From DYGX01 sp035325905 (GTDB taxonomy: Bacteria; Chloroflexota; Anaerolineae; Aggregatilineales; Aggregatilineaceae): a stretch of DNA of 21,025 nt. Shown here piece after piece: positions 1 through 8,157 of this stretch. The stretch's first letter is position 1; the number at the start of each line of letters is the position of its first letter. The position numbers and the translations under genes are program-made. The DNA lies in assembly GCA_035325905.1 (NCBI GenBank), contig DAOKYY010000069.1:1-21025 (forward strand). The letters are read 5' to 3'. A model generated the notes under the pieces. It had not been told where the DNA came from and searched no databases. It saw only the letters and a list, made by a program, of their open reading frames with translations.

Positions 1-769
1 TATCGAAGCTGTCGCAGGCGTCGCCCAGTCCGTCGCCGTCCGTATCGGTTTGCGCAGTGTTGGCGACGAGCGGGCAGTTGTCAGAGGCATCTAGCACGCT
101 GTCGTTGTCGTCGTCAGGGTCGCAAGCGTCGCCAAGCGCATCCCCATCCGTATCCGTCTGGCCGGTATTGGCGACGAGCGGGCAGTTGTCGGATGTATCG
201 GGCACGTTATCGTTGTCGTCGTCAGGGTCGCAGGCGTCGCCAAACGCATCGCCATCGGTGTTGGTCTGCGCCGGATTCGCGACTGAGGGGCAGTTGTCCG
301 TCGCATCAGGCACGCCGTCCGCGTCCGTGTCGACCGGGCCGTCGTCGTTGATAATCGTGCCGGTGGCGCGGTCAGGCTGCACTGTGACGTTGCCGCCAGT
401 CACCCAGATGCGAATTGTGATGGTCTCGTCCGGTTCTGGTGTGAGGTCTCCTTGAACGGGAACCAAAAGAGTCCTAGAAGAACTCCCGTTTGGAAGATTG
501 ACGTAGCTGAACACATCCTGGAAATCAACCCCTGGCGTGGCCGTGCTCTCGCTGGCAACAACCTCATAGTAGACTCTCAGATTGCCGTCGTTTGAGGTTC
601 GGCGGATGGTAAACGCCAGATAACTCGTTCCGTTGTTCCCTTCCTCAATCGAGCCAGTCGTGATGCCCACCGTAGTCTGTTGAGCAAAGGCGGTTCCGGC
701 CGAGAGAGGCAAAAGCGACAAGCTCAAAAGGATAATGAGACAGGCTCTTGTGAAAAACGTGCGCGTCAT
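1..769 (-). CDS. Secreted Calx-beta / thrombospondin type-3 repeat protein, C-terminus missing (runs off window)
   Basis: The reading frame opens at an ATG at 769 behind a good ribosome site (GGAGG, about 5 bases upstream) and stays open to the left edge, giving 256 codons. Residues 1-29 form a Sec signal peptide (basic start, leucine-rich core, AFA cleavage site before QQ). Residues about 32-142 look like a Calx-beta domain: acidic start of the repeat (SIEEGN), alternating beta strands, PEPDET, and the closing GTIINDDG. From about 146 on there are thrombospondin type-3 repeats with DxDxDG-type calcium loops and paired cysteines (DNCP, GDACD), period 36 residues. It should be an exported calcium-binding surface or extracellular protein, possibly an adhesin or a carrier of a catalytic domain that lies outside the window. 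The family assignment of each part is confident; the overall function cannot be told from this fragment. Confidence 0.85.
   Translation of the reverse strand, partial: MTRTFFTRACLIILLSLSLLPLSAGTAFAQQTTVGITTGSIEEGNNGTSYLAFTIRRTSNDGNLRVYYEVVASESTATPGVDFQDVFSYVNLPNGSSSRTLLVPVQGDLTPEPDETITIRIWVTGGNVTVQPDRATGTIINDDGPVDTDADGVPDATDNCPSVANPAQTNTDGDAFGDACDPDDDNDNVPDTSDNCPLVANTGQTDTDGDALGDACDPDDDNDSVLDASDNCPLVANTAQTDTDGDGLGDACDSFD
63..314 (-). repeat. 108-bp tandem repeats encoding TSP type-3 calcium loops
   Basis: The segment GCAGTTGTC within GCGACGAGCGGGCAGTTGTC recurs at 63, 171 and (diverged) 279, a spacing of exactly 108 bases or 36 codons. Each unit encodes one DNCP...DTDGD...GDACDPDDD block. 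The units differ by scattered mostly silent changes, so this is protein-level repetition and not a recent DNA expansion. Confidence 0.8.
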
Positions 770-862
770 GAAACCCTCCTCACGACGATCTGGCATTAAT
801 AAAGGGCAATGAGAGAATGCTATGTATGATGAAGTTGTGGCGACGGCGCGGTTTTATATAGC

Positions 863-868
863 AGTATA
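863..868 (-). promoter_or_regulatory. Possible -10 box for the secreted repeat protein
   Basis: On the minus strand the sequence TATACT lies about 94 bases upstream of the ATG at 769, within an AT-rich stretch that also contains TATATAA. No good -35 hexamer is visible at 17 bases, so this is only a candidate. Confidence 0.25.
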
Positions 869-869
869 A

Positions 870-970
870 ATCATTTAGCGGGGACCTGGAACTAAGATTC
901 GATCAAAAATTTATAAAAAATAATATTAGATTGTTTACGATTTTTATAATGAAGATAATGGTCCGATTAA
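870..970. other. AT-rich intergenic patch
   Basis: The interval between the partial secreted-protein gene and the hydrolase (770-1018) contains a block of A/T runs (around 904-950) unlike anything else in this GC-rich window. It holds several TATAAT-like strings on both strands, but no open frame with a ribosome site and no clear -35/-10 pair. It may be the promoter and upstream element for the secreted protein gene, or a remnant of foreign DNA. Confidence 0.5.
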
Positions 971-982
971 TTGCGCTTTTTA

Positions 983-1005
983 GGGGGTCGCGAGAAGCAA
1001 CCCCC
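983..1005 (-). other. Short hairpin just after the hydrolase gene
   Basis: GGGGGT (983-988) pairs perfectly with ACCCCC (1000-1005) across an 11-base loop, beginning 14 bases past the stop of the GH105 gene. On the minus strand it is followed by TAAAAA and not a T-run, so it is not a standard intrinsic terminator; it could still mark the transcript end. Confidence 0.3.
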
Positions 1006-1018
1006 GTAGGGTTCGCGG

Positions 1019-2065
1019 TTACGCTCGTAGCCTCTCGGCCAGTAGCAGAATCGCCAGCGCCTGACCGTACAGGCGCGGCGCGACCGGGATCGCATTGTAT
1101 TCTTCATAGGGGATGAAGCCCGACGTGGCGCTGGACACGCCACCAACGATCCCGTCATCGGTGAGGTGATCGAGCACGGCTTGCGCTGCCCGCTCGCCCA
1201 CCGGCCGGAACTCCTCGCCCAGCAGCCCTAGACGGATGCCTTTCAGCGCCCCGTAGCCGAGACCGGCGGTTGCCGAAAGCTCGCTGTACGTGGCCGGGTC
1301 GGTCAGCACGGTGTGGAACGTGCCATCCGGCTGTTGGAGCGGCTGGACGGCGCGCATCTGCCGCCGGAACGACTCGGCCATAAAGGCGCAGGCCGGATCG
1401 TCCGGGCCGAGCGCGTCCAAGACGTCAACCGTGCTGGCTGCCATCCAGCCGTTGCCGCGCCCCCAGAAAGCGCCAGCCAGGTGGCTGTTCGACTGACCAT
1501 CATACAGGTGCCGGTAGAGACCCGTTTCGGCGTCCTGCAAGGCGGCTTGATGCGCGGCAAACTGGGCGAGAGCCTCCGCCTTCGCGTCCTCCCGCCCCAG
1601 CACCCGGTACGCGCCGGCCAGCACAACTCCAGCCATAAAGAGCGTATCGACCCACACCTGCTCGGTCAGGTGCACGTTGGTGAAGGTCCACGAATGCTCG
1701 AACGCGTTGTTCTGGCAGCGCGGCGCGCTGCGCAGCAGCCAGCGCAGGAAGTAGCGCATCTCCGTGCGATAACGCTCGTCGCCGGTATGCTCATAGAGCT
1801 TGAGCACCGTCTCGAACAAAATCGAGCCGTTGATCGAGTAGCTGACCCGGTCTTCGTCGAGCAGCCGGTTGACATACGCGCGCGGATAGTCCAGAAAGCG
1901 CGGCTCGCCGGTGACTTCGTGCGCCCGGACCAAGCCGTACAGCCCGACGCCTGGCTGCCAGTCGGCGGGGTGCAGATCGGGCGGCTGGTGCTCGTACTCG
2001 TCGCGCAGCAGGCGGATGGCAGCATCAGCGATGCGCTGAAGCGAATCGTTCAAGCTGGTGTTCAT
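1019..2065 (-). CDS. GH105-type unsaturated glucuronyl/rhamnogalacturonyl hydrolase
   Basis: This 348-residue protein matches glycoside hydrolase family 105/88 (YteR-like), which removes the unsaturated uronic acid that polysaccharide lyases leave on oligosaccharides such as rhamnogalacturonan fragments. Visible signs are the alpha/alpha-barrel pattern, the catalytic-region motif VDTLFMAG (Asp140, equivalent to the YteR general acid Asp143), and WGRGNGW in the substrate-binding part. Length fits the family. There is no signal peptide, so it acts in the cytoplasm on imported di- or oligosaccharides. I chose the ATG at 2065 because GAGGG lies 5 bases upstream; the frame extends to an in-frame TTG at 2113, which sits inside a hairpin. 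It follows the membrane-protein gene by 64 bases on the same strand and may be co-transcribed. The exact glycan is not determined by sequence. Confidence 0.85.
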   Translation of the reverse strand: MNTSLNDSLQRIADAAIRLLRDEYEHQPPDLHPADWQPGVGLYGLVRAHEVTGEPRFLDYPRAYVNRLLDEDRVSYSINGSILFETVLKLYEHTGDERYRTEMRYFLRWLLRSAPRCQNNAFEHSWTFTNVHLTEQVWVDTLFMAGVVLAGAYRVLGREDAKAEALAQFAAHQAALQDAETGLYRHLYDGQSNSHLAGAFWGRGNGWMAASTVDVLDALGPDDPACAFMAESFRRQMRAVQPLQQPDGTFHTVLTDPATYSELSATAGLGYGALKGIRLGLLGEEFRPVGERAAQAVLDHLTDDGIVGGVSSATSGFIPYEEYNAIPVAPRLYGQALAILLLAERLRA

Positions 2066-2101
2066 ACGTACCCTCGACATGTGAACGACAGGAACCTGGT
2101 T

Positions 2102-2122
2102 AGACGAGCGCAACGCTCGTCT
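2102..2122 (-). other. Perfect 9-bp hairpin between membrane protein and hydrolase genes
   Basis: AGACGAGCG (2102-2110) and CGCTCGTCT (2114-2122) form a perfect stem with a 3-base loop, located 8 bases after the stop codon of the membrane-protein gene. There is no T-run after it on the minus strand, so it may protect or process the transcript and not end it. Confidence 0.5.
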
Positions 2123-2129
2123 CGCTGGA

Positions 2130-4721
2130 TTATGGCCCAGCGCGATAGATCGCGAAATCCGCGTTGGCGAAGACGCGCTGGCTGGCGGGCGGCTCGACGA
2201 CCGGATCGCCGTTCACCCGGTCGATGAACAGGTGCGTCACGCCCGCCAGACGCAGCCGCTCGACCGCGTCCGCCTGTCCGGCGCGCCACTCATCCAGCAG
2301 GTGAAAGCGTGAGGCGTAGCGCGCGCTCGGCTCGCCCAGCGGACCGGCCTGGTGCTGTGTTGAGGTAAAGATCACCGTTTCCAGAAACGCGCGTCGCTCG
2401 CTGTACCCGCCGTAGGGCGCCGCGTCGTAGACGTTGGCTGCGAAGACGGCGTTTTTCGGCAGATGCTCGCGCGCCCAGCGTAGCCCGTTACGCAGGTCAT
2501 CGGTCAGCACGAGCTTCTTCGCGTAGGGGCCGAGCGCGCCCGCGCTCTCGTCCGGTGCCGGATCGCGCGCAAGATCGGCATCGGTCTTAAACGCATCGGA
2601 CGCCCAGTTGAATGCGCGCCACGCGAACCCCGCCTGGTTGTACGCGGTCCATTCCGCAAACGAGCGGTCGGGACTGACAGATGCGAAATAGCCTGCGTTG
2701 ATCACCAGCAGTAGAAGCGCCGCGCTCGCGAGCAGCCGCCGGGGGCCGTGGCGCAGCGCCTGCACCGCCAGCGCCAGCCCCCACCCGGCGATCGGCGCCA
2801 GGGCCGCCAGCCCATAATAGAGGAAGAACAACTGCGAGGCGCCTTGCAGGCTGATCGCCAGCGCCGGGACGAGCGAGGCGGCGAACAGCATCCAGCCGAA
2901 GACGAGCCGCAGCTCTCGCGCCCGGTCGCGGCGCGCGATCCAGGTCGCGGTCACGCTCCCCGCCAGAAACAGCGCCGCGAACGCGATGACCCACAGCGTC
3001 GAGGCCAGAAAAGACGGCCAGCCACGCTCCGTCAGAACAAGGTAGTACGGCATGAAACGGCTGAAATGCGCGTAGCTCCACTGGATGCTCTCAGCGTAGC
3101 TGTCTGCGCCGAAAACAAGCCGCAGCGTCACGGCGGCGACCGGGAGCGCCGCCGCCGCCAGCAGCCCGATCAGGCGCCAGTCGCGCCGGCGGCGCACGAC
3201 GATCTGCCAGCCGAGCGTGCCGAGCGCGGCGGAGACGACCAGCGGTCCGAACATGCTCTTCGCGCCCGCCCCCGCGAAGCTCAGCAGCGCGATCACGCCT
3301 AGCGTGCGCGGCTCAGGCCGCCGGAGCTGGAACCAGACCGGCAGGAGCAGCGCCGCGAGATAGATATAGCCGCCGAGCGTCGTCGTGCTGAGGTAGACCC
3401 CGTAGAACATCAGGAAGGTGCCGACCGCGAAGCCCGACGACAGCAGCGCGAAAATGTCCAGCGGCAGGATGATCAGCAGCGCGGCGAAAAATCCGCTCAG
3501 CGCGCTGCCGCGCGCCAGCGCGCGCCCCGCGTTAAACAGCAGTAGTGTCAGCAGCCAGACGCTGCTCAGCCCGGCGTATCTCGCCACCAGATTGGCGACC
3601 GGCGCGCCGGTCATCAGGCTGGCGGCGGCGCTGGGCGCGTAGCTGAACAGGTGGTAGTTGAACGGCTCTCCAGCCAGGCGCGGGTCCTGAACGGGGCTGT
3701 GATCGCGGAACTCGTGCGCGTTGTTGATGTGGAACCACACGTCCGAGACATACGGCGGGCGCGGGCTAAGCTCGGCCAGGTTCAGGCTGACGAAACACGC
3801 CGTGCCGATCAGCACCAAGATGGCGAGCGCGATCCCGGCTGGCCCCCGTCGCTGGAGCGGCGCGACCTTCCGACGCCACCTTCGACCCCCGTGCCCGCGC
3901 CGCCAACTCGCGAGCGCGAACAGGTACGCCAGCGGAATCCACAGCGCAAACAGGCTCGGACTGCCGAGCTGCTTCGCGACCAGCAGCGTGACCAGCTCCA
4001 CGCCGTGCCCGACTGCCCAGCCCAGCCCCAGCCAGGTGAGCCAGTCCGCCCGCCAGCGCATGGACGCCAGCAGCAGCAGTGTCCCCGGCGCGATCACGCC
4101 GCCCGCCAGGTACAGCCAGTAGAGCGCCCAGTCGCGCCATGAATCGCGCAGGATGGCGGGGTAAAACGCCTGGATGGCGGCGAGCGGCGCCAGGAATGTC
4201 AGGGCGTAGCAGGTCGCGATCGCGGCGGCGCGCGGTGCGCCCTGAGTATGCTCCAGGCGCGGCAGCCGCCAGCGTTGCGGCAGGTGGGGCCGCACGCGCG
4301 GGTATGGCAGGCGTGCGCCCAATGCGGAGACGAACGCCAGCCCGCCCATCACGGCGAGCGCCAGCCCGCTCAGGCCCAGCCCGCCCGGCACGCGCAGCCC
4401 ATACGTGAGCGGGTTGCCGTCCGCGTAGACGACCGTCAGGACGCGCTTCACGTCGCCGTATTCGCAGACGGTTTTCTCGCCGGGGCTTTCGACCGGCTCG
4501 CCATCAAAGATGATCGCAGTATAGTGCGTCGCGGTCCAGCGGAAGCGGACGCAGGTTTGCGGCAAGAACGACTGTCGCTCGGCGGTGAAGGTGTACTGCG
4601 CGGTGCTATAGATACGGTCGATGGACTGGGAGCCGTTCGCCACGACCAGGACTCCCAGCGCCAGCGTAAAGACCAGGAAGATCGCGAGACTGAATTTCGC
4701 CACTGTCTGACACGAATCCAT
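2130..4721 (-). CDS. Large polytopic membrane protein, GT-C glycosyltransferase-like
   Basis: The 863-residue protein begins with one membrane segment (about residues 9-28), an extracytoplasmic segment of roughly 90 residues, then more than ten further hydrophobic segments to about residue 720, and ends in a soluble domain. A DVWFH motif at about residue 327 followed by NYHLFSY resembles the acidic extracytoplasmic loop of lipid-linked-sugar glycosyltransferases of the GT-C fold. The tail (LRWAREHLPKNAVF, THLFIDR, FANADFAIYR) is typical of the C-terminal domain of large GT39/YfhO-like membrane proteins. It probably transfers a sugar from a polyprenyl donor outside the membrane, but no catalytic residue is proven. 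The ATG at 4721 has no strong ribosome site. Its divergent neighbour is the helicase; the GH105 gene lies downstream. Confidence 0.6.
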   Translation of the reverse strand: MDSCQTVAKFSLAIFLVFTLALGVLVVANGSQSIDRIYSTAQYTFTAERQSFLPQTCVRFRWTATHYTAIIFDGEPVESPGEKTVCEYGDVKRVLTVVYADGNPLTYGLRVPGGLGLSGLALAVMGGLAFVSALGARLPYPRVRPHLPQRWRLPRLEHTQGAPRAAAIATCYALTFLAPLAAIQAFYPAILRDSWRDWALYWLYLAGGVIAPGTLLLLASMRWRADWLTWLGLGWAVGHGVELVTLLVAKQLGSPSLFALWIPLAYLFALASWRRGHGGRRWRRKVAPLQRRGPAGIALAILVLIGTACFVSLNLAELSPRPPYVSDVWFHINNAHEFRDHSPVQDPRLAGEPFNYHLFSYAPSAAASLMTGAPVANLVARYAGLSSVWLLTLLLFNAGRALARGSALSGFFAALLIILPLDIFALLSSGFAVGTFLMFYGVYLSTTTLGGYIYLAALLLPVWFQLRRPEPRTLGVIALLSFAGAGAKSMFGPLVVSAALGTLGWQIVVRRRRDWRLIGLLAAAALPVAAVTLRLVFGADSYAESIQWSYAHFSRFMPYYLVLTERGWPSFLASTLWVIAFAALFLAGSVTATWIARRDRARELRLVFGWMLFAASLVPALAISLQGASQLFFLYYGLAALAPIAGWGLALAVQALRHGPRRLLASAALLLLVINAGYFASVSPDRSFAEWTAYNQAGFAWRAFNWASDAFKTDADLARDPAPDESAGALGPYAKKLVLTDDLRNGLRWAREHLPKNAVFAANVYDAAPYGGYSERRAFLETVIFTSTQHQAGPLGEPSARYASRFHLLDEWRAGQADAVERLRLAGVTHLFIDRVNGDPVVEPPASQRVFANADFAIYRAGP

Positions 4722-4780
4722 TCGGGGCGCATGTGATCAGGCGTCTGGCGGATCGCTTCGCCACGGCTGCCCCGCGCCCG

Positions 4781-4786
4781 ATTATA
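4781..4786 (-). promoter_or_regulatory. Consensus -10 box (TATAAT) for the membrane-protein gene
   Basis: The minus strand reads TATAAT here, placing a start site about 53 bases upstream of the ATG at 4721. The -35 region is weak (TCGTCA at 18 bases spacing). Confidence 0.5.
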
Positions 4787-4842
4787 GACCGGGTTCCGGC
4801 GAGATGACGAACCTTGAGCCAGCGCGCCGCAAGGGCTTGGGA

Positions 4843-4871
4843 TGGGCAAAGCCGCCGAACCCTGCTATACT
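4843..4871 (+). promoter_or_regulatory. Extended -10 promoter for the DEAD-box helicase gene
   Basis: TGCTATACT (4863-4871) is an extended -10 element, and TGGGCA (4843-4848, four of six consensus bases) lies 17 bases upstream. The predicted leader is about 120 bases. It contains a small hairpin (ATAACC 4943-4948 with GGTTAT 4960-4965), which might matter for cold-type control of an RNA helicase, though this is speculative. Confidence 0.5.
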
Positions 4872-4998
4872 GCACCCTGGTAAGCCGGAACATTCACCGC
4901 GCACTGCGCATCCTGCGCCTTCCGTCACCAGTCCCATTCAGAGATAACCGCGCGCGTGCTGGTTATTCCTCTCAGTTGAAACGACAAAGCGATCACAC

Positions 4999-6333
4999 AT
5001 GTCATTTGCTGACCTTCAGTTAATCGATCCTTTGCTGCGCGCTGTGCGCGCCGAAGGCTACGCCGAACCCAGCCCGATTCAGGCTCAGGCGATTCCGCAC
5101 GTTCTCGCCGGGCAGGACCTGCTGGGCTGCGCCCAGACCGGCACCGGCAAAACGGCGGCGTTCGCCCTGCCTATCTTACAGCGTCTGGCGGAATCCAGAT
5201 CGCAGGGCGCGCGGCGGCTGCGCGCGCTCGTGCTGTCTCCCACGCGCGAGCTGGCCTCGCAGATCGGCGCCAGCTTCGAAACGTATGGCCGCTTTACGGG
5301 GCTGCGCCAGATCACGATCTATGGCGGCGTGAATCAGAACCCGCAGGTCGAGCGTCTGCAGCGTGGCGCGGACATTCTGGTCGCCACGCCGGGCCGCCTG
5401 ATCGATCTCCTCAACCAGCGCCATGTGCATCTCGACACCCTCGAAGTGCTGGTGCTCGACGAGGCCGATCGGATGCTCGACATGGGCTTCATCCACGATG
5501 TGCGCCGCATTATCGCCAAGCTCCCAGCGCGCCGCCAAACGCTGCTGTTCTCGGCTACTATGCCGGACGAGATCCGCTCTCTGGCGGATTCGATTCTCAC
5601 GAAGCCGGTCTTTGTCGCCGTGACACCGGCTGCCACCACGGTCGACACGATCGATCAATCGGTCTATTTTGTCGAGAAGGGCGATAAGCCTGCCCTGCTT
5701 GAGCATCTGCTGCGTGATGCGACGCTGGATCGCGTGCTGGTCTTCACCCGCACCAAACACGGCGCGAACAAGGTGGTTCGCCAGTTGGAGCGCGCGCGGG
5801 TTTCGGCAGAGGCGATTCACGGCAACAAATCGCAGTCGGCGCGCGAGCGCGCGCTGGCTAACTTCAAGGATGGCGCGACACGTGTGTTGGTCGCGACCGA
5901 CATCGCTGCGCGCGGGATCGACGTGGACGATATCTCGCACGTGATCAACTACGATCTACCCAACGAGCCTGAGAGTTACGTGCACCGGATTGGCCGCACG
6001 GCGCGGGCCGGGGCGTCAGGGATCGCGTACTCGTTCTGCACCGCCGACGAGCGCGCGTATCTGGTTGACATCGAGCGCCTGATCCGCCTGCATATCCCGC
6101 GCGCCGCGCATCACCCGTTCGCGTCGGAGGTGCCGCTGCCGCCGCCGACGGACTTGCAACCGCGCGCCAAATCTGCGCTGCGACCCAAACCGCGCGCCGA
6201 GGCATTCAAGACCGGTGGGAACCGCGCCGCGCAGCCGGCTCGCCCTGCCGGTGGCTCGTCTGGCCCCTCGCGGCGTCGTACCTCGCGCGGCGGCCCCTAC
6301 CGCTCCCAGCAGCCGAAGCGCCGCGAGGCGTAG
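4999..6333 (+). CDS. rhlE: DEAD-box ATP-dependent RNA helicase, RhlE type
   Basis: This 444-residue protein unwinds RNA duplexes with ATP and probably acts in ribosome assembly or RNA decay in the cytoplasm. All superfamily 2 motifs are visible in order: Q motif (SPIQAQAIP, 25-33), motif I AQTGTGKT (45-52), PTRELA, GG, TPGRL, DEAD (154-157), SAT (185-187), VFTRTKHGAN, VATDIAARGID and HRIGRTARAG (from 329). The stretch DRMLDMGFIHDVRRI after DEAD and the tract VFTRTKHGAN closely resemble RhlE. The last 80 residues are a basic, Arg/Pro/Gly-rich tail typical for RNA binding. The ATG at 4999 has no obvious ribosome site. It is a single-gene unit with its own promoter and terminator. Confidence 0.95.
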   Translation: MSFADLQLIDPLLRAVRAEGYAEPSPIQAQAIPHVLAGQDLLGCAQTGTGKTAAFALPILQRLAESRSQGARRLRALVLSPTRELASQIGASFETYGRFTGLRQITIYGGVNQNPQVERLQRGADILVATPGRLIDLLNQRHVHLDTLEVLVLDEADRMLDMGFIHDVRRIIAKLPARRQTLLFSATMPDEIRSLADSILTKPVFVAVTPAATTVDTIDQSVYFVEKGDKPALLEHLLRDATLDRVLVFTRTKHGANKVVRQLERARVSAEAIHGNKSQSARERALANFKDGATRVLVATDIAARGIDVDDISHVINYDLPNEPESYVHRIGRTARAGASGIAYSFCTADERAYLVDIERLIRLHIPRAAHHPFASEVPLPPPTDLQPRAKSALRPKPRAEAFKTGGNRAAQPARPAGGSSGPSRRRTSRGGPYRSQQPKRREA

Positions 6334-6378
6334 CCTGCCGCGAAGCGCGCTCCCGTTCCGCTGCTCTGCCCGCTTTTC

Positions 6379-6404
6379 CCCGCGAGTGACCCTCGCGGGT
6401 TTTT
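6379..6404 (+). terminator. Intrinsic terminator of the helicase gene
   Basis: CCCGCGAG (6379-6386) pairs perfectly with CTCGCGGG (6392-6399) across a 5-base loop and is followed directly by TTTTT (6400-6404). It lies 46 bases after the helicase stop codon. Confidence 0.92.
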
Positions 6405-6436
6405 GCGTCGGGGCTTTATCGGGCGCGCATGTCTTG

Positions 6437-6442
6437 TATAAT
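6437..6442 (+). promoter_or_regulatory. Consensus -10 box (TATAAT) of the signalling gene pair
   Basis: TATAAT lies 59 bases upstream of the GTG start at 6502, after the helicase terminator. The best -35 candidate (TTTATC, 6415-6420, spacing 16) is poor, so activation by a regulator or an alternative sigma factor is possible. Confidence 0.6.
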
Positions 6443-6501
6443 TCTGGTAGGCATGGCCCGGCGTCACGATAGCCAACTTCACCGGAGAAAGCGCGGGCAG
6501 C

Positions 6502-8157
6502 GTGGCAAAACCCGTCATCTTCTACATTGACGACGATCCGAACGTGCTGCAAAGCATCGGGCGCGATCTGCGCCGCCAGTATGGCGACCGGTTTCGCTTG
6601 CTGAACGCCGATTCGGGACCTTCCGCGCTCGAAGCGGTGCGGCAGTTCAAGTTGCGCGGCGAGCCAATCGCGCTGTTCATTGTGGACCAGCGTATGCCGG
6701 AGATGACCGGCGTTGAGTTCCTGGCCGAGGCGCTCAAGATTTTCCCCGATGCCAAGCGTATCCTGCTCACCGCGTACACCGACATCGAGGCCGCGATCCG
6801 CGCTATCAACGAGGTTGGCATCCACCATTACCTCTTGAAGCCCTGGCACCCGCCGGAGGAACGTCTTTACCCGATTGTCGACGACCTGCTCGATGACTGG
6901 CTGTCCGCCTACCGCGCGCCGTTCGAGGGGGTGCGCCTGATCGGCTACCGCTGGGCACCGGCCTCGCACGAAGTCAAGCAGTTCCTGGCGCTGAACCAGG
7001 TGCCCTACCAGTGGCTGGACGTGGGGCAGTCGGACGAGGCGCAGAGACTGCTGGAACACATGGGCCTTCAGCATCCGCAGCTTCCCGTCGTGCTGTTTCC
7101 CGACGGATCGTTCCTCGAAAAGCCCCCGACCGGCGCCATCGCCGAGCGGATCGGCCTGACGACCCGCCCGCAGCGCCCGTTCTATGACCTGGCGATCATC
7201 GGGGCGGGGCCGTCCGGGCTGGCGGCGGGCGTCTACGCTGCCTCGGAAGGGCTGCGGACCGTGCTGATCGAGAAGCAGGCGCCGGGGGGCCAGGCCGGAA
7301 CCAGCGCCCGGATCGAGAATTATCTCGGCTTCCCCGTCGGGCTGAGCGGGGCGGACCTGGCGCGACGGGCGGCGGCTCAGGCCCGGCGCTTCGGGGCCGA
7401 AATCCTGTCGCCGGTCGAGGCGGTCGGCGTCCGCGTCGAAGGGCCGTACCGGATTGTTACTCTGTCGGACGGGCGCGAGATTAGCTGTCACGCGTTGCTC
7501 ATCACAACTGGCGTCTCCTACCGGATGCTCGACGTGCCGGGCGTCAGCGAGCTGACCGGGGCGGGCGTGTATTACGGGGCGACGATGAGCGAAGCCGCCG
7601 CCTATGAGGGGCAGAACCTGTTTATCGTCGGCGCCGGGAACTCGGCGGGGCAGGCGGCGGCGTACTTCTCGAAATACGCTGCTCAGGTCACGCTGGTAGT
7701 GCGCGGCGCGACTCTGGCGACCAGCATGTCCCAATATCTGATCGACCAGCTCAGCGCGATTGACAACGTCATCGTGCTGACTGAGACGCTGGTGGTCGAG
7801 GCGCACGGCACGGACCACCTCGAAGCGTTGACGCTGGAGCACCACGGCCAGCGCGAGACATGCGCCGCGAGCGCGCTGTTCGTCTTCATCGGGGCGAACC
7901 CCCCGACCGGGTGGCTGTGCGACCTGGTCGAGTGCGATCCGCAGGGCTACATCCTGTGTGGGGCCTACCTGCCAGCCTCCAAGAGCCGCGCCACGAAGTG
8001 GCCGCTGGAACGCGAGCCGTACATGTTCGAGACCAGCGTCCCCGGCATCTTCGTCACCGGCGACGTGCGTCACGGCTCGGTCAAGCGCATCGCGACCGCG
8101 GTCGGCGAGGGCGCGATGGTCATCCAGTTTATTCACCAGTACCTGGGCAACCTGTGA
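6502..8157 (+). CDS. Response regulator fused to glutaredoxin-like and thioredoxin-reductase-like flavoprotein, redox cysteines absent
   Basis: The 551-residue protein has three parts. Residues 1-125 are a CheY-like receiver with acidic pocket D10-D12, phosphoacceptor Asp62, Thr90 and Lys113. Residues about 143-222 resemble a thioredoxin/glutaredoxin fold, but the CxxC position is occupied by YRWAPAS. Residues 228-551 match the class II thioredoxin reductase fold: an FAD-binding GAGPSG (234-239), an NAD(P)-type GAGNSAG (377-383) and the C-terminal FAD motif FVTGDVRHGS. The usual CATC site reads GATM (359-362), so a disulfide relay is impossible. It probably binds FAD and perhaps NAD(P)H, as a flavin-based oxidoreductase or sensor controlled by phosphorylation. 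The GTG start is preceded by GGAG 14 bases away. It overlaps the kinase gene by four bases. Related fusions are annotated as response regulator/thioredoxin-disulfide reductase. Confidence 0.88.
   Translation: MAKPVIFYIDDDPNVLQSIGRDLRRQYGDRFRLLNADSGPSALEAVRQFKLRGEPIALFIVDQRMPEMTGVEFLAEALKIFPDAKRILLTAYTDIEAAIRAINEVGIHHYLLKPWHPPEERLYPIVDDLLDDWLSAYRAPFEGVRLIGYRWAPASHEVKQFLALNQVPYQWLDVGQSDEAQRLLEHMGLQHPQLPVVLFPDGSFLEKPPTGAIAERIGLTTRPQRPFYDLAIIGAGPSGLAAGVYAASEGLRTVLIEKQAPGGQAGTSARIENYLGFPVGLSGADLARRAAAQARRFGAEILSPVEAVGVRVEGPYRIVTLSDGREISCHALLITTGVSYRMLDVPGVSELTGAGVYYGATMSEAAAYEGQNLFIVGAGNSAGQAAAYFSKYAAQVTLVVRGATLATSMSQYLIDQLSAIDNVIVLTETLVVEAHGTDHLEALTLEHHGQRETCAASALFVFIGANPPTGWLCDLVECDPQGYILCGAYLPASKSRATKWPLEREPYMFETSVPGIFVTGDVRHGSVKRIATAVGEGAMVIQFIHQYLGNL

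Noticed and set aside
1..330. CRISPR-like spaced repeats near the left edge
   Set aside because: The 108-base periodicity is in frame with calcium-binding TSP type-3 protein repeats; there are no short identical repeats with unique spacers.
983..1005. Intrinsic terminator for the GH105 gene
   Set aside because: The hairpin is followed by A residues on the transcript strand, not a U-run, so it was kept only as a hairpin.
4872..4998. Riboswitch or cold-sensing element in the helicase leader
   Set aside because: Only one 6-bp hairpin is evident and no known riboswitch core was recognised; the leader length alone is not evidence.
7860..8153. Longer N-terminus for the histidine kinase (about 98 extra residues)
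   Set aside because: The extension lies wholly inside the preceding gene in another frame, is Arg-rich and low-complexity, and the GTG at 8154 gives a typical 4-base overlap right before the cNMP-binding domain.
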